DNA of 22,304 nucleotides from JBECKX01 sp964468475 (GTDB taxonomy: Bacteria > Zixibacteria > MSB-5A5 > CAIYYT01). The notes under the pieces were generated by a model that did no database searches, was not told the DNA's origin, and was given only the letters and a program-made list of their open reading frames with translations. This document shows, piece by piece, positions 16,656 through 22,304 of this stretch; positions within the stretch are counted from its first letter, which is position 1; every line of letters starts with the position of its first letter. A program made the translations under genes and the position numbers. The stretch lies in the NCBI GenBank assembly GCA_964468475.1, contig CAYXUL010000054.1, forward strand, positions 1-22,304. The letters are read 5' to 3'.

Positions 16656-17132
16656 TCACTTCGGATAACTTCCAAACAGCTTGGAAATACCTCGGTGAAT
16701 TCGATGAACCAGACCGGTATCTTTGAAGAACATCATTGGGCAATGTCCCTCAATCAGGTTGACCTTATGTTCTTTGCAGTAGGAGACGGCGTTCGGACTG
16801 ATTGAGCCCTGTCCCATTGAGCGGTGCAGCCAGATATCGTTAACTCCGATTTCCACGCATTCCCGAACAATATCTTCGGTAACGGATGGTGGCGTCATCA
16901 CGAGGACGCCTTCCACAGGAGGTTGGATATCGCTCAGGCGAGCATAGCAGTGACGATCCTCCACGCAGGAAGCAGCCGGATTCACCGGTATAATGTCGTA
17001 CCCACGCTCGATAAGCTCGCGCATCACCACTCTGGAGAAATCCTTCTTATCAGTTGAAGCACCGACAAGCGCGATCCGCTTCCTGGTCAAAAAGGCGTTG
17101 ATATCTTTGAGGCTGGTATTGCTCCGCGTCAT
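16656..17132 (-). CDS. CoA-binding (Rossmann-fold) domain protein, YccU-like
   Basis: 158 residues from the ATG at 17132, chosen for its GGGGAGGGAG ribosome site; upstream frame is not needed. The single CoA-binding domain shows 'IALVGASTDKKDFSRVV' (20-36), 'GYDIIPVNPAA' (44-54) and a later 'GVLVMTPPSVTEDIVRECVEIG', with 'WLHRSMGQGS' and 'IEGHCPMM' near the end, the order found in CoA_binding_2 (PF13380) proteins. Such proteins resemble the nucleotide-binding half of succinyl-CoA synthetase but lack the catalytic half; their role is unclear. It converges with the DHS-like gene (33 nt between stops). Confidence 0.9.
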   Translation of the reverse strand: MTRSNTSLKDINAFLTRKRIALVGASTDKKDFSRVVMRELIERGYDIIPVNPAASCVEDRHCYARLSDIQPPVEGVLVMTPPSVTEDIVRECVEIGVNDIWLHRSMGQGSISPNAVSYCKEHKVNLIEGHCPMMFFKDTGLVHRIHRGISKLFGSYPK

Positions 17133-17185
17133 ACTCCCTCCCCGATCCGGGTGCGGAAGATTCCTCGCTAACCGGATACTAAATA

Positions 17186-17214
17186 TGACTAAATACTCCA
17201 CGCAGAGATGTCAA
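17186..17214 (-). promoter_or_regulatory. Candidate promoter of the CoA-binding protein gene
   Basis: Minus-strand perfect TTGACA (17209-17214), 17-nt spacer, TAGTCA (17186-17191), about 50 nt before the ATG. The -10 is imperfect. Confidence 0.45.
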
Positions 17215-17306
17215 GGATAAGTTGTCAACTTTTGGATCGACGCCAGACCTGTATGCTCTCGCCAGTTCCTGTAAGTTGTTGTCTGATAGAAAGGTCAGCG
17301 CCCGGG

Positions 17307-17732
17307 CTAAAGGACGTCAATCAACTCTATGTCAAAGATCAGATCCATGCCGGCGAGTGGATGATTGGTATCAAGAATGACCTTCTCACCGATAACTTCC
17401 GCAATTGTTGCCGGCACAGCTCTGCCATCAGCTTGTTGAATCGACACGCGACTGCCCTTCTGAGTTTTGACGTCCGGAGGAAACTGCTCCTTATCCAGCT
17501 CAAACACTTTCTCGTCCATTTTGGGACCGTAGGCTTTCTCCATCGGAATTTCCGCGACTTTGGCTTCCCCCGACTCCATACCGACAATCGCTTCCTCAAA
17601 ACCCTCGATCACGGCTCCGCTGCCAAGTCGAAACTCAATCGGCTCCTTATCCCGGGAAGAATCGTAGACTTTGCCTTTCTCGTCTTTCGCCGTAAAGTGA
17701 ACCTTGACAATATCTCCAACTTTCGCGGTCAT
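17307..17732 (-). CDS. SlyD-like FKBP-type peptidyl-prolyl isomerase 1
   Basis: 141 residues; catalyses proline cis-trans isomerisation and probably chaperones folding in the cytosol (no signal peptide). FKBP segments flank the inserted flap domain: 'VHFTAKDEKGKVYDSS', 'PIEFRLGSGAVIEGFEEAIVGM', 'EKAYGPK', then after the insert 'DTNHPLAGMDLIFDIELIDV'. I start at the ATG 17732, which has a GGAGG site 6 nt upstream and aligns with the neighbouring paralogue; the ATG at 17750 has a cramped site. It lacks the His-rich metal-binding tail of E. coli SlyD. The paralogue lies 217 nt upstream on the same strand, with a hairpin between, so they are probably separate units. Confidence 0.93.
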   Translation of the reverse strand: MTAKVGDIVKVHFTAKDEKGKVYDSSRDKEPIEFRLGSGAVIEGFEEAIVGMESGEAKVAEIPMEKAYGPKMDEKVFELDKEQFPPDVKTQKGSRVSIQQADGRAVPATIAEVIGEKVILDTNHPLAGMDLIFDIELIDVL

Positions 17733-17861
17733 TTTCGCCTCCGTTTCCATTTCCTACTGATTGACACCCGAGACTGCGATCCCCCTTCAGCGGTAGTCAT
17801 ACGAATTGAGCAGTGGCACGTTTGTGGCGAGCACGATTTGGACTTTGGGAAGAAGAAAGAA

Positions 17862-17889
17862 AGCCATGAGCGATATTGGGCTCATGGCT
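17862..17889 (-). terminator. Rho-independent terminator after the second FKBP gene
   Basis: AGCCATGAGC (17862-17871) and GCTCATGGCT (17880-17889) make a perfect 10-bp stem with an 8-nt loop. On the minus strand a T-rich run (TTCTTTCTTCTT) follows, fitting a terminator for the gene ending at 17950. The plus side is also T-rich, so it may act both ways. Confidence 0.8.
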
Positions 17890-17949
17890 CTTTGGTTTTG
17901 CTCTTATGTAGATGTGGGGGAGACGCTAACGCCAGGTGGCCTGCGGGCG

Positions 17950-18384
17950 CTACGCCGCCTGAATTTCTACTATCTCGATCTCGAAAGTAAGATCTTCCCC
18001 GGCCAAAGGATGGTTGGCATCAAGCGTAACACGGCCTTCGGCGAGTTCTGCGACTCGAACATTGACCTGATTGCCGTCAGGTTGCTGCATAGTCAGCATC
18101 TGGCCGACTTCTGGATTGATATCTTCCGGAAGCGAGGTCTGGTCAATTTCAACGATCAGATTATCCTTGCGCGGTCCGTAAGCTTCGTCCATCGGAATTG
18201 AAGCGACCGTCTTCTCGCCCTCCGACATACCTTCCACCGCTTTTTCGAAACCCGGGATAACCTGGTTTTCTCCCATCTTGAACTCGATCGGATCGCGACC
18301 TTGCGAACTATCAAAGACGGTTCCATCCTTGAGCTTGCCAGTGTAATGCACCTTGACGGTGTCGCCTGATTTTGCCTGTGCCAT
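17950..18384 (-). CDS. SlyD-like FKBP-type peptidyl-prolyl isomerase 2
   Basis: 144 residues from the ATG at 18384, which has an AGGAGGA site about 10 nt upstream. Same architecture as the neighbouring FKBP: 'VHYTGKLKDGTVFDSS', 'PIEFKMGENQVIPGFEKAVEGM', 'DEAYGPR', flap insert, 'DANHPLAGEDLTFEIEIVEI'. No signal peptide and no His-rich tail. The two proteins are clear paralogues and probably came from a local duplication, though they have diverged considerably. Its 3' end is marked by the terminator at 17862-17889. Confidence 0.94.
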   Translation of the reverse strand: MAQAKSGDTVKVHYTGKLKDGTVFDSSQGRDPIEFKMGENQVIPGFEKAVEGMSEGEKTVASIPMDEAYGPRKDNLIVEIDQTSLPEDINPEVGQMLTMQQPDGNQVNVRVAELAEGRVTLDANHPLAGEDLTFEIEIVEIQAA

Positions 18385-18627
18385 TTTCGGGACTCCTCCT
18401 AAGTTTCTCGCTAACACGCTACCCAGGTCTACCCGAATAACGCCACACTTAAATGTTACTACGAAGCGAATTGCCCGAGAATTAAAGTATTCGCCCGCAG
18501 CTTCGGCAACTATCTACTCAATAATAGAGAAATCGGCAAGACGAGTTTGAAATCAAGCATGGTGATGAACAATAACTTGGACTTGCCCTTTTCGTATAGT
18601 ATGACTGATACTAAGCAGCGACTGCAA

Positions 18628-19314
18628 ATGAACATTAGACTCATCTCTACGGAAAATCTCGCCCGGCACTATCAACGAGGCAGCCACGTAATCAGGGCAC
18701 TTGATGGTGTCACTCTGAATATCGGGAAAGGCGAGCTTGTGGGTGTCGTCGGGTCGTCGGGGTCTGGCAAGTCGACCCTGCTAAACCTGTTGGCGGGACT
18801 CGACACGCCATCACAGGGGCAGGTAATTGTTGCTGGAGACAATCTCGCAGAACTGTCACGTCATCAGCTGTCGCGTTACCGGGCGGAAAAGGTGGGAATG
18901 GTTTTCCAAAATTTCAATCTGATCAGGCACTATAGCGCGCAAAGAAATGTGGAAGCCGCCCTCTTCTTCACCGAATGCAGCCGCAACGACAGAAAGCTGC
19001 GCGCAGCCGAAGTGCTCGATCAGGTGGGTTTGAGCGATCGGGCTGACCACCGCCCCGCCGACCTTTCCGGAGGCGAGCAACAGCGGGTGGCGATTGCCCG
19101 TGCCCTGGTAAAGCGACCAACTGTCATATTGGCGGATGAACCAACCGGAAATCTTGACAAAGAAAACAGCCAACAAATCGCCGCACTGCTCGCAGAGCTG
19201 AATCGCGAGGGGCAGACGATCTTGCTCGTGACGCATGATCTTGCGCTGGCTGAATCGCTCTGTGGCAGAATCATCAAGCTTCAATATGGGCAGATCGTGG
19301 AGGAGAGCCAGTGA
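18628..19314 (+). CDS. ABC transporter ATP-binding protein (LolD/MacB type)
   Basis: 228 residues from the ATG at 18628, chosen because the family normally begins about here; the frame stays open to a TTG at 18547 with further ATGs, and no start has a strong ribosome site. All ATPase motifs are present: Walker A 'GSSGSGKST' (42-50), Q-loop Gln94 in 'MVFQNFNL', signature 'LSGGEQQR' (146-153), Walker B 'VILADEPT' (166-173) and H-loop 'VTHD' (201-204). It powers the permease encoded next, overlapping it by 4 nt. This ATPase class serves lipoprotein release, macrolide or peptide efflux, and mechanotransmission exporters; substrate unknown. Confidence 0.93.
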   Translation: MNIRLISTENLARHYQRGSHVIRALDGVTLNIGKGELVGVVGSSGSGKSTLLNLLAGLDTPSQGQVIVAGDNLAELSRHQLSRYRAEKVGMVFQNFNLIRHYSAQRNVEAALFFTECSRNDRKLRAAEVLDQVGLSDRADHRPADLSGGEQQRVAIARALVKRPTVILADEPTGNLDKENSQQIAALLAELNREGQTILLVTHDLALAESLCGRIIKLQYGQIVEESQ

Positions 19315-20762
19315 CCGGTCGCGATCTGCTGGAAAATGCCTTCGGCAACTTGTGGCGTATGAAACTGCGCTCGTCGCTCACGGTGGCCGGCGTGGTGATT
19401 GCGATAGCTGCATTCACGGCGATGCTGTCGTTTGGCGCGGGCGGAAAGAAGTACGTGGATGAGCGTTTCGAGGAGTTCGGCCTTTTCAGCACGATGCGAG
19501 TATTTCCGAACAAGACCCCGAACGGGGAGGGCCGCAAGCTGGATGAAGAAGCTGCCAAAGAGATCGCCGCAATTCCCGGGGTGAGAACCGTCTACCCGAT
19601 CGATGCCTTTCAGGTAACAGCCTACTTCGCCGACACGATGGCAACGGTTGACGCCCAGGTGATACCGCTCGAGGCCACCTATACCAAAGCCTTCGAGCAA
19701 CTTCGGCAAGGGACCCTATTTAGCAGCGATACTGCTTCGCAAGTGATAGTGAGCGAGGATTTCCTCCGAAAAATAGGTCGCAGCGATGCTGATTCGGTAC
19801 TGGGAAAAAACCTGATCCTGGAAGCACACCTGGCTCGCATCGATAGCGGCATCGTGAAGATTCTTAAGATACCACCCGACACCCTGCGCGAGCGGATCAA
19901 GAGAATCGATCCCGACTCGCTGTTCAAAGTGCAGTATACGAAGCGACTGTTGTTTCGTGAGATGGCGGACGCAGTGACGCGCTTCATTGATGGTCTGCTG
20001 AACGATCGCGCTACGGTGAGAGACACTTTGACTATATGCGGCATTATGCCGTCGAGTGAGCATACTCCGCTCAATATTCGTCCGCTGCTGATCACCAACC
20101 ACACGGCGCAGCGCCTCAATCAGGGTAACATCATCAGCGACCCAAAGGATTTGCTCTATGGTCTGGCGACGGGAACTCTGACTCAGGGTCGGTGGGACTT
20201 CGAAAGCAAGGTCTACCCGCGCATGACTCTTGATGTCGACCCCAAGGTGCCCTACTCGGCTATCACTGACTCGATCGAGGCGCTTGGATTCAGCGTATTC
20301 AGTTTTGCCAGGGAGTTTGAAGAGATGCAGCGCTTCTTTCTCTTCTTCGACCTGGGGCTGGCCGGTATCGGACTTATCGCGCTGATCACGGCATCGCTCG
20401 GTATCGCTAACACACTGATAATGTCGATCCTGGAGCGCCGTCGGGAGATCGGAGTGTTGAAGGCACTGGGCGCGGATGACCGCGATGTTCGTATTATGTT
20501 CCTGGTGGAAGCGGGTACAATCGGTCTGGTGGGCGCTGCCCTGGGGGTGGTGTTTGGGTGGCTGATCACGCGACTGATCTCTGAGATCGGGCAGGCGATC
20601 ATGCGCGCCAGGGACGTACCCCCCGTTGACCTATTTGCCCTGCCGCTCTGGTTAATTGGCTTGGGCATCGGTTTCGGTGTGCTCGTGAGCCTGATTGCAG
20701 GCTATTATCCGGCGATGCGGGCAGCGAAGCTTGATCCGGTGACCGCCCTGCGGGATGAATAA
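19311..20762 (+). CDS. MacB/LolC-type ABC permease
   Basis: 483 residues, starting at GTG 19311 inside the stop of the ATPase gene, with a GGAGGAG site just before. Topology is that of FtsX/MacB permeases: first membrane helix about 21-43, a large extracytoplasmic domain about 45-335, then three helices near 343-372, 396-423 and 443-466. The cytoplasmic loop 'ERRREIGVLKALGADDRDV' (375-393) is the conserved coupling region, and the C-terminus 'PAMRAAKLDPVTALRDE' is the classic family ending. The periplasmic part has an extra charged segment about 175-225. With the ATPase it should form a type VII (mechanotransmission) exporter. No outer-membrane or adaptor partner is encoded beside it. Confidence 0.95.
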   Translation: MTGRDLLENAFGNLWRMKLRSSLTVAGVVIAIAAFTAMLSFGAGGKKYVDERFEEFGLFSTMRVFPNKTPNGEGRKLDEEAAKEIAAIPGVRTVYPIDAFQVTAYFADTMATVDAQVIPLEATYTKAFEQLRQGTLFSSDTASQVIVSEDFLRKIGRSDADSVLGKNLILEAHLARIDSGIVKILKIPPDTLRERIKRIDPDSLFKVQYTKRLLFREMADAVTRFIDGLLNDRATVRDTLTICGIMPSSEHTPLNIRPLLITNHTAQRLNQGNIISDPKDLLYGLATGTLTQGRWDFESKVYPRMTLDVDPKVPYSAITDSIEALGFSVFSFAREFEEMQRFFLFFDLGLAGIGLIALITASLGIANTLIMSILERRREIGVLKALGADDRDVRIMFLVEAGTIGLVGAALGVVFGWLITRLISEIGQAIMRARDVPPVDLFALPLWLIGLGIGFGVLVSLIAGYYPAMRAAKLDPVTALRDE

Positions 20763-20802
20763 TCCTCCGAATCACATTTGAACTCACATGGAAACGATGC
20801 GA

Positions 20803-20831
20803 TTGACAGCATTATTCTCCGTATCTATCTT
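20803..20831 (+). promoter_or_regulatory. Promoter of the VOC gene
   Basis: Perfect TTGACA (20803-20808), 17-nt spacer, TATCTT (20826-20831), about 55 nt before the ATG. The strongest sigma70-type match in the window. Confidence 0.65.
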
Positions 20832-20886
20832 GGATTAAATTGGTCTACACAGGCTTCATACACTTACAAGAGATAAGGAGATTGTA

Positions 20887-21381
20887 ATGTCAGACGTAAG
20901 ACCTGTACCGGAAGGGCAAGAGCGCTTCATTCCACATCTCGTGGTTGATGGCGCCGCTGAAGCAATGGAGTTTTATAAGAAAGCGTTCGGAGCCGTGGAA
21001 ATTTCGCGCTCCCTTGCGCCCGACGGCAAACGCTTGATGCACGCTTCGATGAAAGTGGGAGACTCGTTTTTTTACCTGAGTGACGACTTCCCTGAATACA
21101 ACAACGGTGAGAAGGCGAATCCCAATGCTTTGGGTCATACCCCGGTGACGATTCATCTCTATCTGGAAGATTGTGACGCTATGTTCAAACAGGCTGAGGC
21201 GGCCGGCGCGAAAATTGCCATGCCGCCGCAGGATCAGTTCTGGGGTGATCGGTATGGGATGTTGATTGATCCCTTCGGCCATCACTGGGCGTTTGCGACG
21301 CATATCGCCGATCCGACACCTGAGGAGATGGCGGCGGCTGCGGAGAAGATGTTCTCGCAGGCAGATGAGAAACAGAAATAG
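20887..21381 (+). CDS. VOC-superfamily (PhnB/glyoxalase-like) protein
   Basis: 164 residues, cytosolic. The vicinal-oxygen-chelate fold is indicated by 'IPHLVVDGAAEAMEFYKKAFGAVEI' (about 15-39), 'LMHASMKVGDSFFYLSDDF', 'THIYLEDCDAMF'-like segment 'TIHLYLEDCDAMF', and the closing 'WGDRYGMLIDPFGHHWAFATH' typical of PhnB-like members. The family includes bleomycin-resistance, dioxygenase and isomerase proteins, and PhnB-like ones are mostly uncharacterised. The C-terminal 25 residues are a Glu/Ala-rich helical tail. A good AAGGAG site lies before the ATG, and it has its own promoter, so it is probably monocistronic. Confidence 0.92.
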   Translation: MSDVRPVPEGQERFIPHLVVDGAAEAMEFYKKAFGAVEISRSLAPDGKRLMHASMKVGDSFFYLSDDFPEYNNGEKANPNALGHTPVTIHLYLEDCDAMFKQAEAAGAKIAMPPQDQFWGDRYGMLIDPFGHHWAFATHIADPTPEEMAAAAEKMFSQADEKQK

Positions 21382-21434
21382 GTGGCAATGGCTGCATGAC
21401 GGAGTCGGGGCGCAATATCTGCCGCCCGCAGGAG

Positions 21435-21454
21435 GTCAGATATTCTTGTCTGAC
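21435..21454. repeat. Short palindromic hairpin (REP-like)
   Basis: GTCAGA (21435-21440) and TCTGAC (21449-21454) form a 6-bp stem, extended by a G-T and an A-T pair to a 4-nt loop. It lies 54 nt after the VOC stop and has no T-run, so it looks more like a dispersed palindromic repeat than a terminator. Confidence 0.4.
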
Positions 21455-21486
21455 GTCGCACTGAAGGCGCGAGCAAAAGTTTCGCA

Positions 21487-21514
21487 CGGGCGCCCTGATT
21501 AATCAGAACGCCCG
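21487..21514. terminator. Hairpin, possible VOC terminator
   Basis: CGGGCG (21487-21492) pairs with CGCCCG (21509-21514) around an inner perfect palindrome CTGATTAATCAG (21495-21506). It lies in the space between convergent genes. No long T-run follows on either strand, so terminator function is uncertain. Confidence 0.4.
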
Positions 21515-21538
21515 CTGAACAAAGAGCTTGTTGAGAGT

Positions 21539-21564
21539 ATGAGGCGGGGCCTGTGGCGCCTCAT
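21539..21564. terminator. Hairpin at the 3' end of the beta-barrel gene
   Basis: ATGAGGCG (21539-21546) pairs with CGCCTCAT (21557-21564), an 8-bp stem with a 10-nt loop, only 5 nt beyond the stop of the minus-strand gene at 21570. It lacks a clear T-run. Confidence 0.4.
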
Positions 21565-21569
21565 TGAAA

Positions 21570-22145
21570 TCAGAAGGCGACGGCTGTGACGACTATGTTC
21601 ACGTGGGTGTGACCGAAGTCGGCACCCGTAGTAGTAGTCTGGCCTCCCGAGATGTATGCGCCCGCTTGCACATGCGGGATGAACTCGTAACCGGCGCCGG
21701 CGATATAGCCGATCCCGGGATCGTTCGCCTTGTATTGTTTCACCTTCCAGACATAAAAGCCGACTCCTCCGGTCAGGAAGAACGCTCTGCCTGCGGGACC
21801 GAAGTAGCGGTAATAGGCTACTCCGTTGAATCCCTGTGCTGAGTTGTTGTCGAGAGCCATGCTTGACTTGTAGCCCGTGACATTGCCCTCGTAGACAATC
21901 ATGTCATACTCATCCCAGGCGTAGCCGATGATGAACTGCGCCCCGAAACCGGTCTTGCTTTCGTCAAGCCCATTCACGGCAGACTCACCGAAGGCGGTGC
22001 CGTTTCCTGTGACTGACCACATGCTGTAAGGCGAGAAGCCGACTCCACCACCTAGTACGAAGCCCTTTCGTTGTCCGTCAAAACCGTGCGCTGTTACTGC
22101 CAGGAACAGAATGCTCAAAGCAGTCAATTTCAGGATATGGTTCAT
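21570..22145 (-). CDS. Small outer-membrane beta-barrel-like protein of unknown function
   Basis: 191 residues. Sec signal peptide about 1-22 ('MNHILKLTALSILFLAVTAHG'). The mature part alternates Gly- and aromatic-rich strands: 'GFVLGGGVGFSPYSMW', 'GFGAQFIIGYAWDEYDMIVYEG', 'GVAYYRYFGPAGRAFFLTGGVGFYVW', 'GIGYIAGAGYEFIPHVQAGAYISGG', ending in 'VNIVVTAVAF' with a C-terminal phenylalanine as in outer-membrane barrels. Size fits an 8-stranded barrel. A GGGAGG ribosome site is well placed. Function unknown. Confidence 0.85.
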   Translation of the reverse strand: MNHILKLTALSILFLAVTAHGFDGQRKGFVLGGGVGFSPYSMWSVTGNGTAFGESAVNGLDESKTGFGAQFIIGYAWDEYDMIVYEGNVTGYKSSMALDNNSAQGFNGVAYYRYFGPAGRAFFLTGGVGFYVWKVKQYKANDPGIGYIAGAGYEFIPHVQAGAYISGGQTTTTGADFGHTHVNIVVTAVAF

Positions 22146-22170
22146 TACGCCTCCCCGTTTAGAGACGGAA

Positions 22171-22200
22171 TAACTAGAACATCGTGGTTTTATTTGTCAA
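22171..22200 (-). promoter_or_regulatory. Candidate promoter of the beta-barrel gene
   Basis: Minus-strand perfect TTGACA (22195-22200), 18-nt spacer, TAGTTA (22171-22176), about 25 nt before the ATG. I see nothing else recognisable from here to the end of the window. Confidence 0.5.
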
Positions 22201-22304
22201 GGTTTATTTTGCCTGCAGTAGGTCGCGAATTGGGCTCCTCCGGAACTTGATACTGCTTCCCTCACAATTGACTCAGATGCTTTGAATGATTATCGTTGAT
22301 CTGT

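Noticed and set aside
17208..17990. 260-codon plus-strand frame opposite the first FKBP gene
   Set aside because: It is antisense to a clear FKBP gene and crosses a terminator hairpin.

Overview
The window looks like a scaffold piece from an uncultured diderm bacterium of the FCB superphylum, most likely candidate phylum Zixibacteria or a close relative. This is inferred from family content: two GWxTD-domain lipoproteins, secreted peptidases ending in an Ig-like domain plus a dockerin with the 'NYIFGGGPAP' signature, many signal peptides and lipoboxes, a C-terminal-Phe beta-barrel protein, and a mosaic of housekeeping genes without long operons. A 100-N scaffold gap (4103-4202) suggests a metagenome assembly.

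Layout. 2-1996 (minus): groES-groEL heat-shock operon under a perfect CIRCE operator (2130-2156). About 2240-3012: repeat-rich accessory patch holding nested hairpins and a DUF559 nuclease-like gene bracketed by inverted repeats, a possible small mobile cassette. 3189-6111 (minus): a small secreted protein of unknown function and a subtilisin-family protease with TSP3 repeats, Ig-like domain and dockerin, interrupted by the gap. 6314-7072 (minus): type III pantothenate kinase. 7210-10477 (plus): lipoprotein, DUF6125-like cytosolic protein and GWxTD lipoprotein, probably one operon starting from a promoter that may give a leaderless mRNA. 10493-12709 (minus): secreted M1 metallopeptidase with Ig-like domain and dockerin. 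12870-14933 (plus): TPR plus GWxTD lipoprotein, divergent from the peptidase. 15058-16622 (plus): pyruvoyl-dependent arginine decarboxylase and a deoxyhypusine-synthase-like enzyme, a polyamine pair. 16656-18384 (minus): CoA-binding-fold protein and two SlyD-like FKBP prolyl isomerases. 18628-20762 (plus): MacB/LolCDE-type ABC ATPase and permease, overlapping by 4 nt. 20887-21381 (plus): PhnB-like VOC protein. 21570-22145 (minus): small outer-membrane beta-barrel-like protein.

Themes. Much of the window serves the cell envelope and exterior: two unrelated peptidases share the same C-terminal Ig-dockerin module, lipoproteins of unknown function surround them, and an ABC exporter of the lipoprotein-release/efflux type is nearby. 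Cytoplasmic genes cover protein folding (GroES/EL, two FKBPs), CoA synthesis and polyamine synthesis. The most interesting items are the inverted-repeat DUF559 cassette, the shared Ig-dockerin module with a possible surface partner next door, and the arginine decarboxylase/DHS-like pair.
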